A stretch of DNA of 64,000 bases, taken from contig CAMPDV010002073.1 of assembly GCA_946699065.1 (NCBI GenBank), positions 18,180 through 82,179 on the forward strand, given 5' to 3'. The stretch is from Loxodes magnus (Eukaryota > Ciliophora > Karyorelictea > Loxodida > Loxodidae). Every line of letters begins with the position of its first letter. Positions within the stretch are counted from its first letter, which is position 1. The notes beneath the pieces were generated by a model that searched no databases, was not told where the DNA came from, and was given only the letters and a program-made list of their open reading frames with translations. This document shows positions 39,445 to 49,854 of this stretch, one piece after another. A program made the position numbers and the translations under genes.

Positions 39445-40035
39445 AAGAAAGTGAGAAAAAAATTAAACCTACAAGATAAGAGTTTTAAAGCTTAAATTGA
39501 AGTTTATTAATTAAAAGATTTAAGAATATCATTTGCTATCTAGAATGAAATAGCTGCTAAACTTTAATTTTTTTCTGAATAAATTAAAATAATAAATTCC
39601 AACCAAAAGGCATGCTTGATATTTAAAAAATATTTAAGTTTGCAAGTAGTTACAAATTGGATATTGAGCATGGTTTAACAAGTGCTTCTTAAGAAAAATA
39701 GAATAACAAAAGTTTTATAGAAGAATAAATATTATAGAATTCCAGTGTTTCTAAATAGAAAAAAAAAGTCACTATAATTTAATTAATCAAAGTCTTAAAT
39801 AAAAAAGTTGCTATTAAATGAGAAATGTACATGTCCAAAGGGGTTGCCAAAATGTCTACTTTGAACTTATAAATCTAAGAATTGTCCTTTTGAAAAAAAC
39901 CAAAAAATGTAAATCCTTCTAGAACTAGAATATTCAATGGCTTTTATAAAATTTAGATTGAAATATTCATGCAATAGTTTGAGATTTAAATTCTCAAAGT
40001 AGCATAATTGTACACACTCTTTAAGTTTTTCATTT
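39445..40035 (+). pseudogene. Cys-containing basic protein in WD40 unit, copy 2 (broken)
   Basis: Paralogue of 16937-17534. The start ATG is lost (ataaag for ataatgaaag), a T run has one extra base near 39570, and the Lys-rich stretch differs by two bases near 39760. All three changes disrupt reading relative to copy 1, so this copy is probably dead. Confidence 0.55.
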
Positions 40036-40089
40036 TCTTGATTATCTTAAATCAAAAATTTTCAGTTGCGTTTATTTTTTATTTTCTAA

Positions 40090-40184
40090 AGAACCTAATT
40101 GCTTCAGAATGAGAGTGATATCATAAAAATTATTTTATTAAGCTGAAAGGCAAACATTATTTAATTTAATTTAATATTTTCTAA
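40090..40184 (+). mobile_element. Short retro-insertion with TTTAA-type tail in unit copy 2
   Basis: About 95 bases absent from unit copy 1 (junction near 17583) interrupt the unit. They end in tatttaatttaatttaat, resembling the tail of the non-LTR insertion at 11121-11930, and are flanked by attttctaa at 40081-40089 and 40176-40184. This looks like a SINE-like or extremely truncated non-LTR copy mobilised by the same machinery. Confidence 0.6.
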
Positions 40185-41228
40185 GGAATATAAAAAATTG
40201 CTGTCTTTTTTCCAACTTTGCAATATCTTAGATTGAATTTGCTGCTTCATTCACTTCACTATTCAATAGACATAAATTTAAACCCCAAAATTACAAAAGC
40301 ATTCATACTTTAGTCTCTTGAAAACATTATCAGTCTAATCCTTTAAAGCTCTATCTGCTTAACTTCCCTTTTCTTCATTTAGATCATACTACTCTATTTT
40401 GATTTTCCTTATATCTTTAAGCTAAAATAAATCTAAAACATTAACTACCATAAAAAGCATTAAAGCTAGATTTTATTTTTAAATTAGTTTAATATACTTA
40501 TTAGCAAATTTCTTGTAAATAAAAGCTTAGAATGAAATATATAGTATATTTAAAGGTTTAATGTATCTTGTTAGTTTATTAAGATACATAAATAAGAAGT
40601 ATTATACAGAATTAGGCTATCTTTAATTAAAGATACTGAGTCTAGTAATCTTAATAATATATTAATTTAACTAGTAATGCTCCAATATAATAATCAATTA
40701 AATACTTTAATGGATTTATTAACTCTGAGGCTAGTACTTTGAAGTTGTTTTTTGGTTCGTTTGAACTTGCTACTTTCAGTTTTTTATTACTTTTAATCCT
40801 TTAAATATATACTTTAATTAAAATGAAACGAAACAAATTAAATTAAATTTTCCCTTGGATTATTAAAAAGGTATAAAGAATGCTATATGGTCTAAGCTAT
40901 CAAAAATAATTTCAGTAAGAAGGCTAGCAAAGATGATTGAATATGATCAATAAGTTTATGATATAGTATTTGATGGGAAAAAGGGTTTTTATGCTTATGC
41001 ATTGAATAGCTTTAATGCATATGATGCCGTTTATTTTTTTAATTGTCATTTTGTTATTTTTATTTTGAAGACTTTTTAAATACTAAATACTATTAATTTA
41101 ACTATTTTCATTAAAAAGGAAAAGCTCTAACGAGTATCCACCTACATTTAGCTTCGAGGAAATAAAATAAAAAAATTTATTAGCGTGGATCCACCTAAAT
41201 CGGTATATAACTCTATTTATAATTAAAT

Positions 41229-42043
41229 ATGAAAATTCAGAAGAAGAAGACTGATTACCTGTGGATCACAAGTGTATTCCTCTCATTGTATGTTATTGGA
41301 ACTTATAAAAATCCAGAAATATCTAATTAAGAAGATATAAAGTAGATAGCACAGAATATCAACTTTTTTAAAGTAACTTCACCTTGGGCAATGTGACTCA
41401 TTTATTGGATTGTTGACTTAGCTTCAATATCGTCTATCACTACTTTCCTATATATTATTATTAAAGTTTTAGATAAAGATATGTCTAACGATAGTTTCAA
41501 AAAGTGGATAAAGTCTATTTCAGTCAATATGTTGGTTTTATCTTTGATGCAAACGTTCATCGATTGGATTATCTTATAGGACATAACGAAAGTCACTACG
41601 GGTCGCACATATTTTTAGTCTGTCATTCGTATATTATGTTATGGATGCTAGGTTTTGAACTTTGGTGGTATACATAGCATAGAGCATCATATAATATCAA
41701 ATTTTTAAATCGTCATGGGCATTCATTTCATCCCTAATGGTAAAAACCTGAAGATAAGATTGGAATAACTAATTTTGCATTCGATCACATAGTAGAAACT
41801 TATGTTTCTATATCAACTTTATTCTACCCTATACTAATATTTCCTATTAACTACTGGGCCAAAGTATTTATATCTTTAAGTTATATGATGGTTGCTGTAA
41901 TGTCACATTGGGATAAGTTCCCATACAAATATCATCTCGATCATCATTATAAGATTATAGCTAACTATGAAACAATAATAACAATATTCGACAAAATTTT
42001 TGGAACATATTACAGTCAAGAGAAAAAAGAGCACGACAAATGA
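41229..42043 (+). CDS. Sterol desaturase/fatty acid hydroxylase-like membrane protein, one 23 nt intron
   Basis: Predicted 263 aa: exon 1 41229-41628, intron 41629-41651 (gtatat...gctag, 23 nt), exon 2 41652-42043. The intron restores the frame inside an Arg codon, giving SVIRFELWWYTQHRASY. Family members are di-iron ER membrane enzymes that oxidise sterols or acyl chains. Seen here: hydrophobic helices near 10-26, 56-82, 100-118 and 178-208; histidine region QHRASYNIKFLNRHGHSFHP (142-161); and YHLDHHYK followed by FDKIFGTYY near the C-terminus, the family's third box. Boxes 1 and 2 are altered (HRASY for HRxxH; HSFHP for HxxHH), so catalysis may be changed. TGA at 41394 is read as Trp56 (WAMWLIYW); Gln codons include TAA and TAG. 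Stop TGA, followed by TAA. Confidence 0.85.
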
Positions 42044-42129
42044 TAACTCTTTATAAAATCTTATTTAAAAATAAACGCTTTTTGTTTTCCTTTATTTTAA
42101 CTTTTATTTTACTTTATTTTTCTCTTAAA

Positions 42130-42399
42130 ATGTGAAATTTCTGTAAACCTGTTTCATCTGGGAAACTAGATAAAGAGAATCGTTTTGAAATTTTAGATAT
42201 GTAGCGAGGCGTCATCTCTTTTAAAAAATAGAGAAAGAAAGTAGAAATACCAGCTGGGATTTATATTTCGGTAAAAACGGAAAAGAGTTTAAGAAAATAC
42301 ATTTTAAAACTTGAGGTTGATATAGATATGAAAAATATCAAAGAGGTAACACAAGTATTTGCATTTAAAGAATGGATACTTTTATCTTTATTTGATTGA
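42130..42399 (+). CDS. Small unrecognised protein downstream of the desaturase
   Basis: A frame from ATG 42130 encodes 89 residues ending LSLFD-TGA: NFCKPVSSGKLDKENRFEIL, VISFKKQRKKVEIPAG, KSLRKYILKLEVDIDMKN. Composition is balanced and the block is richer in G and C than its flanks. The second codon is TGA (Trp if read through), so the true start may be a later Met or lie in an upstream exon. It begins 87 bases after the desaturase stop on the same strand. No family recognised. Confidence 0.45.
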
Positions 42400-43560
42400 A
42401 AATAGTAGGACCAGATTTTAAATATTATTATAATTAGTCGTTTTACTACTGAACCACTGAAATCTACGTTTGTTTAGATGTAGTATATTAAAATTTAATT
42501 ATTACATAGAACAAAATGCTAGTGATATGCAATTAATATGAGTTGAACGATTGATAATCGAATTACTTTATAAAAGCATTGTAATGATTTAAATATCAGA
42601 AATATCTGAGATATAAAAAAATCGAAAGAGAAGTTACTTTTAAATCAATGATAGATTTAAAAAATAACACCAGAGAAAACAAAGGTAAAGAAAATGTCTA
42701 CTCTATGCTAGGTAAAGTTAAAAAAATAAAGAGCTGTAATAATTTAAATGTCTTAGTCGTAATTTCGATCTATATAGCAGAGATCTTAAATTATGAATAT
42801 CTTGACTTTTAATTTATATAAAATAGATCTTACATATATCAGCTTATTTAAAATAGAATGCTTATTTATTTTTTGATTAAGATACTACTTAATTCCTTAA
42901 AGCAACATAAAAATTTGTTAATAATTTTTTTCATATTTCCTTAGTTTGATTCACAGCTGTATACGATTTGAGACCTTTGAAATTATTTAATTCTAAAAAT
43001 TATTGATTCCTTCAGACAATATTTTTATTTTGACTTCTATTTTATATCAATTAGCTTTGCTTGGCTTTCTATATTACCAAACAACGTAAGCTTACTTATT
43101 GAATATCGATCTTTTATTTTATGATTTTCGCATGATTATAAACGTTTTAAGTAAAAACTCCTCATTACTATTTCTTGTTAGTGCAAATTTTTTAAACTAT
43201 GACTGAATATGAAAAGCTTTTTAGTTTAATATCTCTTTCATTTACTAAATTTCCTATTTGTTTCGGAAAATAAAAATGTTCGAATATCTTTTTTAGTAGA
43301 TTGTTAATTCACTAAAATTTTATAGCATAAATCACCCAGTTTCTTCTTATCTTTGAACTTTAGATATTGTTTAATTTAAATCTGAGAATATTTCTAGCAA
43401 ATTTTAGTATTTAATTTTGAAATAATTCAAATTTTATCTTATAGAGCTGTAATTATAACTCTCTATTTCAATATAAAATGGAACTATGAATGAAAAGAAA
43501 ATTAAAGGTATAATATAAGACTTTTTGCAAAAATAAATAAAAATAAAAATGCAAAATTAA
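42400..43560. other. Intergenic, nothing recognised
   Basis: AT-rich spacer between the small gene at 42130 and the minus-strand gene ending near 43563. Open frames without convincing composition; no repeats or RNA signals seen. Confidence 0.45.
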
Positions 43561-43562
43561 AT

Positions 43563-44170
43563 GTTTGGCGATCTTGGAGATATTTCAACCTTTTTCCCGC
43601 CAACTTCTAGATTGATCTAGAAACATAAAATAAAAGTTTGAAAATCTCTAAAACTCTTCTCCTTGCCCATGCTTGTTGTCCTTGAATTCTTAAATCACCT
43701 AGATACTAGATATCATTTTTTCTTGCAAGTTTAACATATTTGTTACTATATAGTCTTTCTCTTTATAGTTTTAGTTGTTACTATATCTTCTTTTATTTTT
43801 CCAAATACTTCTACTAGTTTTATTATTCTTTCTTGAAATTGAGAAACTTCTAGCAGCTTTTTCACAGATATATTTGAAAATTACAATATTAACATCTTTT
43901 TACTTGTCTTTTAGTTGAAATCTTGAGTAATTTTTGTCTTCAATTATTATTAGATTATTTCTTATTCTTTCAGTTTCATTTAACGGAGCAATTTTATCTG
44001 ATTTTCTAATATTTTTCTAACTTGTGAATCAACTCTTTCTACTTCTATTGCTAGTTTTGAGTTTAGCTGTTCTAGTCTTGCTAAATATTTCAAAATACGT
44101 TAAGGTCTCTTTCTTATGCCTTTGATCCAATTCTGTATTTAAATTTAAATTTTTACAAAAATATGAAAAT
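43563..44170 (-). CDS. Coiled-coil protein, unrecognised
   Basis: Minus-strand segments read TELDQRHKKE, then LARLEQLNSKLAIEVERVDS, ILENQIKLLRQMKLKEQ, VSQFQERIIKL and, in a second phase, RERLYSNKYVKLARKND and QGQQAWARRRVLEIFKLL. A 19 or 25 nt intron beginning GTA near 43790 would join the phases in frame; which one is used is unclear. A long N-terminal coiled coil and a basic C-terminal part are visible. Start codon not found; the 5' end may lie beyond another short intron near 44165. No family recognised. Confidence 0.5.
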
Positions 44171-44674
44171 TCTATTTTTAATTTTTAAATAAATAAAGAA
44201 AAAACATACTAATTTTTCTATAATTTAAATTTTCTCAATTAATTTACCAAAGTTTGTTTAAATCTTAAATTAAAAAAATTTTGCATCTATCGACTACATA
44301 TCTTTACGTAAAAATAAAGTTTTTAGTAATTTAAAAAATTTATTAGAGATTAAATTAATTAAACGACAAAGTTAATTTATTTTTTTTAAAATTCTTTCTT
44401 TAAAAACATGAATATGAAAAAAAGTTGCCATTTATACAATAAAATAAACTTATATAATCTATGTTTATCTCATTTAATTTGGTTAATTTATCTATTTTTT
44501 TATATAATAAAGAATTTTAATTATAGAGTGCGTAGAACCAGGTTGGTATGCAACTTTTTCAATATTAATATTAATATAAAAGTGTTCTCATTATTCATGT
44601 TATTCATTCTATTCATTCAGTAAATCACATCAGCTTTTCCAAGTGGAAAAAACGACCTATTAATAATTAAAAAA
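44171..44674. other. Intergenic, divergent promoter region
   Basis: AT-rich spacer between a minus-strand and a plus-strand coding region, so it should hold both promoters. No specific motif recognised. Confidence 0.4.
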
Positions 44675-45325
44675 ATGGAAAATTACTAGTAAAAAATCTC
44701 TTCTAAAAAGGAATCATCTTAGTACAGTTATGCGTAATAAAAAATAATTTAAAAACTCTAAATCATGCAATAAAAAATTTTAAGCTATAAAGAACTGTAC
44801 AAGAAATTGAAAGAAAAAATGAAAACTTGATGAGTAATTCAAAAGAGAGAACATTGAAAATGAAAAGCTAGGAATTATAAGAATAGAATAACTAGAAACA
44901 AAATTTAATCAAATCGTAGAGCTAACTGAAAGCATATTACTGCAAAAATTTAAATGAATGATCCGATGATTGTAAAGAGAAAGCCTAAAGAAGATTATAT
45001 TCCCGAATGGAAATCAAAAAGATGTTAAAAATTAAAGCAACCTAAGCAAAAGTTAGAAACTGCTTACATATCAAATAAAAAAAAAATAAAATAGAGAACT
45101 AATAAGAAACAATCTCGAGGATTTTTTGAAAATAAGAAGGTAAATTATACAGGAAAAATAACTCAAGATAAACAAAGAAATTATTAACATAAAGAAGGCA
45201 GCAAACAGTTTATTAAAAAAATGAATGAGAATCGATCTTTCAGAAACTCTAAGAAAAAATAGAATAAAAATTTTTAGAAGATAAGATATGTAAAATGGCC
45301 CGAACCCACCAAATTAAGAGTCTGA
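44675..45325 (+). pseudogene. Coiled-coil/basic protein with two phase changes; C-terminus made of tRNA-derived sequence
   Basis: ATG 44675 starts MENYQQKISSKKESSQYSY, then KELYKKLKEKMK. Near 44825 the sensible reading moves by one base (LDEQFKRENIENEKLGII, QLETKFNQIVELTESILLQ) and near 44950 it returns (MNDPMIVKRKPKEDYIPEW, GKITQDKQRNYQHKEG, NENRSFRNSKKKQNK). No short intron explains either change, so two indels or errors are likely. The last in-frame residues, PEPTKLRV-TGA (45300-45325), are encoded by the antisense of a tRNA-Lys fragment also present at 45954-46009. The protein is helical and strongly basic. No family recognised. Confidence 0.5.
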
Positions 45326-45388
45326 CTGAGCTAGCCGGGCTTATTCTTTATAACTCATCTTTCTTAAATAATTTTTATTTGCTTTATT
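45301..45388. repeat. 88 bp unit containing part of a tRNA-Lys sequence, copy 1
   Basis: Almost identical to 45970-46057, starting at cgaacccaccaaattaagag and extending about 48 bases past the tRNA 5' end. Here the tRNA 3' half is replaced by coding sequence, so this is a partial copy. Confidence 0.85.
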
Positions 45389-45867
45389 CTCAATATAAAT
45401 GTAAATATAATGTGCGTTTTTTTCGAACTTAGAAATAACTCTTTTATGACTGATTTTCATTACTCAAGTATATTCACATATTTTTCAAACTAAATTGTAT
45501 CTATTTTAACCAGTTTTTAAAACTTAAACATCGTAATAGTTATATCAAAAGAAAACGGGCCATAAAGATGTGCTTATTTTTAACTATATTAAACTTTTTT
45601 ACTTTTTAGGAAGTTAAAGATGACTGTATATGGCAGGAAATATTCTGAGATTAAATCTCTTTTTTACAAATTTATTTTTAGACCAAAATCTTAAATAAAT
45701 GTTATTTGAAAATATTAAAAAAAATATTAGAGCATTTTAAATATGCCTTCAAAACTTATGATTTCAAGTTTATAGCAACTACTAAAATGACTAATTTGCT
45801 GTTTTTAAAAATAACATCCTTATAGATACTCATATGAAATAATTTTGCACTAAAAAGATTCAAATGT

Positions 45868-45925
45868 CCAGTGGTTAGAATATTCTACTATAACTCGAAA
45901 GCCCCGAGTTCAAGTCCTGATATTA
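45868..45925 (+). other. tRNA-like fragment (degenerate)
   Basis: Contains an A-box-like cagtggttagaat, a seven-base loop ctataac between near-complementary arms, and a T-loop-like gagttcaagtcc. The T stem and acceptor stem do not pair, so it is at best a decayed tRNA. It faces the tRNA-Lys-like sequence 30 bases away on the other strand. Confidence 0.35.
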
Positions 45926-45953
45926 TCTTTTTATTAATTAATAAAAATAAAAA

Positions 45954-46009
45954 CGCCCAACGTGGAGCTCGAACCCACCAAATTAAGAGTCTGACTGAGC
46001 TAGCCGGGC
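45954..46009 (-). tRNA. tRNA-Lys(CUU)-like sequence lacking the D arm
   Basis: The minus strand begins GCCCGGCTAGCTCAGTC and ends in a T arm and acceptor strand as in eukaryotic tRNA-Lys(CUU). The 7 bp acceptor stem (two G-U pairs) and 5 bp T stem with TTCGAGC loop are intact. Only 56 nt remain: the 3' half of the D arm and the variable loop are missing. CAGA and TTTG still form a 4 bp anticodon stem around CTCTTAA, with anticodon CTT. Either a tRNA pseudogene, a SINE head, or an unusual D-armless tRNA. Functional status unknown. Confidence 0.6.
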
Positions 46010-46057
46010 TTATTCTTTATAACTCATCTTTCTTAAATAATTTTTATTTGTTTTATT
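45970..46057. repeat. 88 bp unit containing tRNA-Lys sequence, copy 2
   Basis: Second copy of the unit at 45301-45388. It covers the tRNA-like sequence from its T loop to its 5' end plus about 48 bases of flank (ttattctttataactcatct and onward). The duplicated flank shows that the unit was copied as DNA rather than arising from two independent tRNAs. Confidence 0.85.
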
Positions 46058-47310
46058 ATTGTAATTTTTTTTTACTTCATTTTTTTTTTACTTTTTAAAC
46101 TTTTATATCATTTTTTTATCAATTTTTATTCGTTTCATTTTTTCTTATTTTTAAAGTTTTGATTTATGTTTTATATTTTTTTCTGCTTTTTTTCTAATTG
46201 CTTTATAATGATTTTTTTTTTATTATAATTTTTTTTAAAGTAAGTGATTTGATATATAGATTTATGATAGATACTTATTTTTATTTATTCGAAAATTATT
46301 TTAATTAATTTTTTTAAATTTTTTATTATAATTTAACTTTTTTTTTTTTTTTCGATGTTTATGTTTACATATACAATATTTAACTTATATACAAATTTTT
46401 AAGAAACGGTAAATTTTCTTTAAATTTAAATCTTTTTATGTTTGACTTTCTTTTAAATATTGATCAAATAGATTTGTAAGATTTTTTATTCTTTAATTTA
46501 TGAATTTTCGTTTTAAGACATATTAACTAATATTAAAAAAATATTTTAAGTGATTTTTTTTATTATTAATCCAAAAAAAGTTTTTTAATCTATTCTTTTT
46601 GAATATAAATCATAAAAAAATTAAAATTAAATAAAAAATAAATAATTTTTTTTCTTTATGTTATGGCTCTTTTTGATTTCTAAGGTTTTTTATATTTTTC
46701 TCGAATCAAGTTTTTTTTTTCTTCCAAAAATTTCTTTTTTCTAAGCAGCCTTTATTTTCAATTCTTTTCTCATTAGTCATAGTTGAAACCTCTATCTTGT
46801 TTTCATCTCTTTATATATAAAATATAAATTTATTTTAAAGGCTTTTATTAAGTAAAGGAATGGATATGAAAACGTGACAGATTTTTTTTTAATTTTAATA
46901 ATTAAGTCTAATAAATAGGTTTGAAATGTTTACATTCTTTAGTTTATATTTACTTTCTTAATTTTAAAAAAAATTCATTTTTCGAATGTTTTTTAGAATT
47001 TTTATTCTCTTTATAGGTGATTTTTTTATTATCATGCTTTTAAACTTTCTTAGTTAATAAAGTATCTTAACTTCTATTAAGATTTAGTTTTTTAATTTTT
47101 TAATTTAGTAAATAGTTTCTTATTATTTTTATCTTTTGTTAATTATTAAGTTTTATTTTACTTTTATATTGTAAAAGCTCTGTTTTTGGTAAATTTTTCT
47201 TTGTATTTAGCTCATATAAAGAATTTCTAAAGGAAAGTTCTGTTTAGGATTTAAACGTTCTAATTTTATATTTTCGAAAAATTTTTAATTTTACTATCTT
47301 TTTAGTGTAA
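46058..47310. other. T-rich intergenic stretch, nothing recognised
   Basis: Dominated by runs of T with few G or C; no gene, RNA or repeat recognised. Confidence 0.6.
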
Positions 47311-47883
47311 ATGTTAGAGACTTTGAGTATGAATTAAAAAATTGGCTTATCAAAGATATAGATGTAATAGTGCTAGTGATGAGGTTTTTTTTGGTATTTA
47401 TGTCCAAATTAAAGTACAACTAAGCTAAAAAAGATTAAAGCCATCTGTCCAGTTATTAAAATTGTTAATAAGAAATATAAGATATAAACCTTAAACTAGG
47501 GAAACATTTTTTAGATCATATAAAAACAAATTAAAGTTTTACATTTTTCTGACCTAAATTATTAGATAATAATTAGAAGTTTGAAATCAAATTAAGAAGA
47601 TAACTTGAAATTTTTAGTTAAACATGAAGCGCTTTCTGTAATTTATAAACAGTTTCAATGAAATAGAATTAATTCCAATTAAAGAAATAAATAAAAATAA
47701 AAAGAAACAAAGAAAGGCAAATATCTCGGAACAAGTTATAGATTAAACAACAATTTTTGGCTTTACGTGTATTTAGATAATTTTATCTTAACATTCTTCA
47801 CATTAAAAGCCTTAATTACAAATATTCTTGCTAGTTTATTGACTCTTTTAATTTAAAATCTTAAAAGCAAAATGGTATTATGA
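47311..47883 (+). CDS. Unrecognised 190 aa protein
   Basis: ATG 47311 (or 47329) opens a frame ending at TGA 47881-47883. It reads KLKKIKAICPVIKIVNKKY, VLHFSDLNYQIIIRSLKS, DNLKFLVKHEALSVIYKQ, KGKYLGTSYRLNNNFWLYV and a hydrophobic C-terminal segment (FTLKALITNILASLLTLL). Three internal TGA codons would be Trp, including FQ-TGA-NRIN. No intron is needed. The C-terminal hydrophobic helix could anchor it in a membrane. It is convergent with the gene at 48244-48738. No family recognised. Confidence 0.45.
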
Positions 47884-48243
47884 TTATTAAAATAGTGATG
47901 AAAAGAAGTTAATGTAAGAAGTAGCTATAATAATAATTAATAAAGAGATTGTTCAAAGAACTATAAATAAAGCAAAATAATAATAAGTAAAATAATGTTT
48001 AATTAAACATAGTTAACTATACTGCTTATATCATTTAATACTTTGAAGATTATTAATAAATTTAATTTTAATTAAAAAGAGTTCTTATTTAATAAGCAAA
48101 TAAAATATTCTATTTTTAAAAGAAATGTTTGGAATACTTAAAAACCTTATCTAAATCCTATTTCTACAAGTACAAGCTGAGTAACAGTATAAAAAATAAA
48201 TAATAAGTAATAGCTAGTAAAATAGAATAACTTAGAACAATAA

Positions 48244-48738
48244 TCATTAGGGAGATATTCTATATAACAAAAATTAAATTTTTATGTTAAAATAATCTAT
48301 TTAAGCTGAATCACTAGTGAGGAATTAAGAACAATTGAAATCGAACTTGTTAAAAAGAAAATCTTCTTTTCTAATGTCTATTTAAAGATACTTAAGTCAC
48401 TGAAATAGTTCTGCTCGGATTTGAATATTCGGACCTTATCACCTTTTTCCATACTTATTTTTGATTGAAAGGTAGTCAGAATCCATTTCTTTTACGCTCT
48501 GAATACTGTAAATGTCGTGCTTTTAAGAATATTCTTTTTAGGATTAAAAGGTAATTTCATTCTTGATTAATCAGAAGTAGATACGTTAAAGATATCTCTT
48601 GATTTCTTCTTTCTATTTTAGCTATAGATCTTTTTACACAGATAAATCCCTTCTAGTGTTTTTCCGAGCAAAAGAATCAAATGTGCTATAGAATAAGAAT
48701 CTTCTATCAATTTGATTATTTTAAATAGAAAGATTCAT
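48244..48738 (-). CDS. Unrecognised 164 aa basic protein
   Basis: ATG 48738 to TGA 48246-48244 without introns. It reads MNLSIQNNQIDRRFLFYST, FDSFARKNTRRDLSVQKD, KQKEEIKRYLQRIYFWLIKN, HDIYSIQSVKEMDSDYLS, RWQGPNIQIRAELFQWLKY and FNKFDFNCSQFLTSDSA. Three internal TGA codons are read as Trp (YFWL, RWQG, FQWL). Composition is balanced over the whole length and the block is GC-richer than its flanks. Basic N-terminal half, hydrophobic/aromatic C-terminal half; no family recognised. Confidence 0.5.
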
Positions 48739-49008
48739 CTTTCATCTCTTCTTTATTTTCTAAATATTTGTTAGTTTTTATTTTTAATATAGATAAGTGT
48801 TTTTTAGTTGTGGCTGAATATTTTCCATTTTGTTTGGCTTTAAAATTTTAAGATTAACTAAAATTAAAAAAATTATTAAGTTAGATTACATCTAAAGCAT
48901 TTAAAGAGTTAAAGTTAAAGTTAAAAGATAATTAAAGTGCTTTAGTTAAGCTACTATATTTAATATCAAAAATAATCTTAAAGTAAAGGAAAACTAAGAA
49001 GAAAAAAA

Positions 49009-49854
49009 ATGGATTAATCTCTTAGACTCTCAAAAAATTAACTTAGAAACCTAAAGAGAAAAGCGGCAAAAGAAATTTAGAAAAAATAATAACAATAGGA
49101 GGAGTCAAGCTCTTCTTCAGAAGGTAAATTTATGGTAGGATAAATAGAGATAAGTTAACCTAAAAACGAAACTAATCAAAAACTTTAAATTTAATTAGAC
49201 CAAATGTAAAAAGTAATCTCAAATTATGAAGAAACAACTTACAACTTAGGCGAAAAAATATGGGAACTAATGAGTAACATAGAAGATTAGAACAACGAAT
49301 TACTAATACTTAGAAGATAACTTATTTGTAGCAAATTAATAACGGAAGAATAACTCTGAACTTAATCATAATAAAATTTTAAATACGACACAAAAATGGA
49401 AATAGAAAAAATACCAATAGAATTAAAAACAGAATTGAATCCAGAAAAAGAAATGATTGCTACAAGTTTCATTAAAAGATTAGAAAATATAGAAAATAAA
49501 TTATCATAAAAAAGAACGAAATAAAGATAATAATACAAACTTTGTTATGTTGCAAATCAAATCAACATATTTTAAAAAACTATTGATAATGAAAGAAAAT
49601 AAACGAATAAGAGCAGAAAAGAACATGGAGACAACTCAATAAACTATGAATAACTCCAACAGGGATCTACAAATAAAAGCTTTTTGCAAGACCACTCGAA
49701 CGGTTACAGTGGTAACCTTCCACTTAATAAAAAGGTCGTGGATCACACCCACGTTAAAAAAACTGTCCGCAGGTACTGGTTGCAATTCCAGAGAATGCAA
49801 AACTCTACTAACTTTAAGTATATTATTATTATTATTATTAAAGGAAAACTTTAG
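49009..49854 (+). CDS. Coiled-coil protein with basic C-terminus, unrecognised
   Basis: One unbroken frame from ATG 49009: MDQSLRLSKNQLRNLKRKAA, a Gln/Glu/Ser tract, coiled coil (LDQMQKVISNYEETTYNLG, LMSNIEDQNNELLILRRQL), KMEIEKIPIELKTELNPEKE, and a C-terminal basic/aromatic part (NKKVVDHTHVKKTVRRYW, LQFQRMQNS). One internal TGA is read as Trp. After an ATT run the good composition stops at TAG 49852-49854; in this frame no TGA occurs for several hundred bases more. Hence I place the end at that TAG, giving 281 aa, though a 3' intron is possible. If right, UAR also terminates. No family recognised. Confidence 0.55.
49818..49842. repeat. ATT trinucleotide run
   Basis: Tandem att repeats just before the presumed end of the gene at 49009; read in frame they would give an Ile run. 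Confidence 0.8.

Larger units (their letters stand above)
34330..40775. repeat. WD40 segmental-duplication unit, copy 2
   Basis: Direct copy of 11005-18165 without the retrotransposon and with its own short insertion at 40090-40184. Both protein genes in it carry frame-breaking differences from copy 1, so this copy looks like the decaying one. Confidence 0.9.

Noticed and set aside
40823-41078. Possible small plus-strand gene starting MKRNKLNQIFPWIIKKVQ
   Set aside because: Contains a TGA and shifts in composition; no domain, no paralogue and no intron evidence. Left uncalled.
41402-41608. 68-residue ORF on the minus strand
   Set aside because: Antisense shadow of the desaturase exon 1, which has domain support and a frame-restoring intron.
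49690-49805. tRNA-like stretch resembling a decayed tRNA-Lys (ggtcgtggatcacacccacg)
   Set aside because: The block lies inside one unbroken frame (KKVVDHTHVKKTVRRYW) with good composition, and no complete set of tRNA stems can be drawn.
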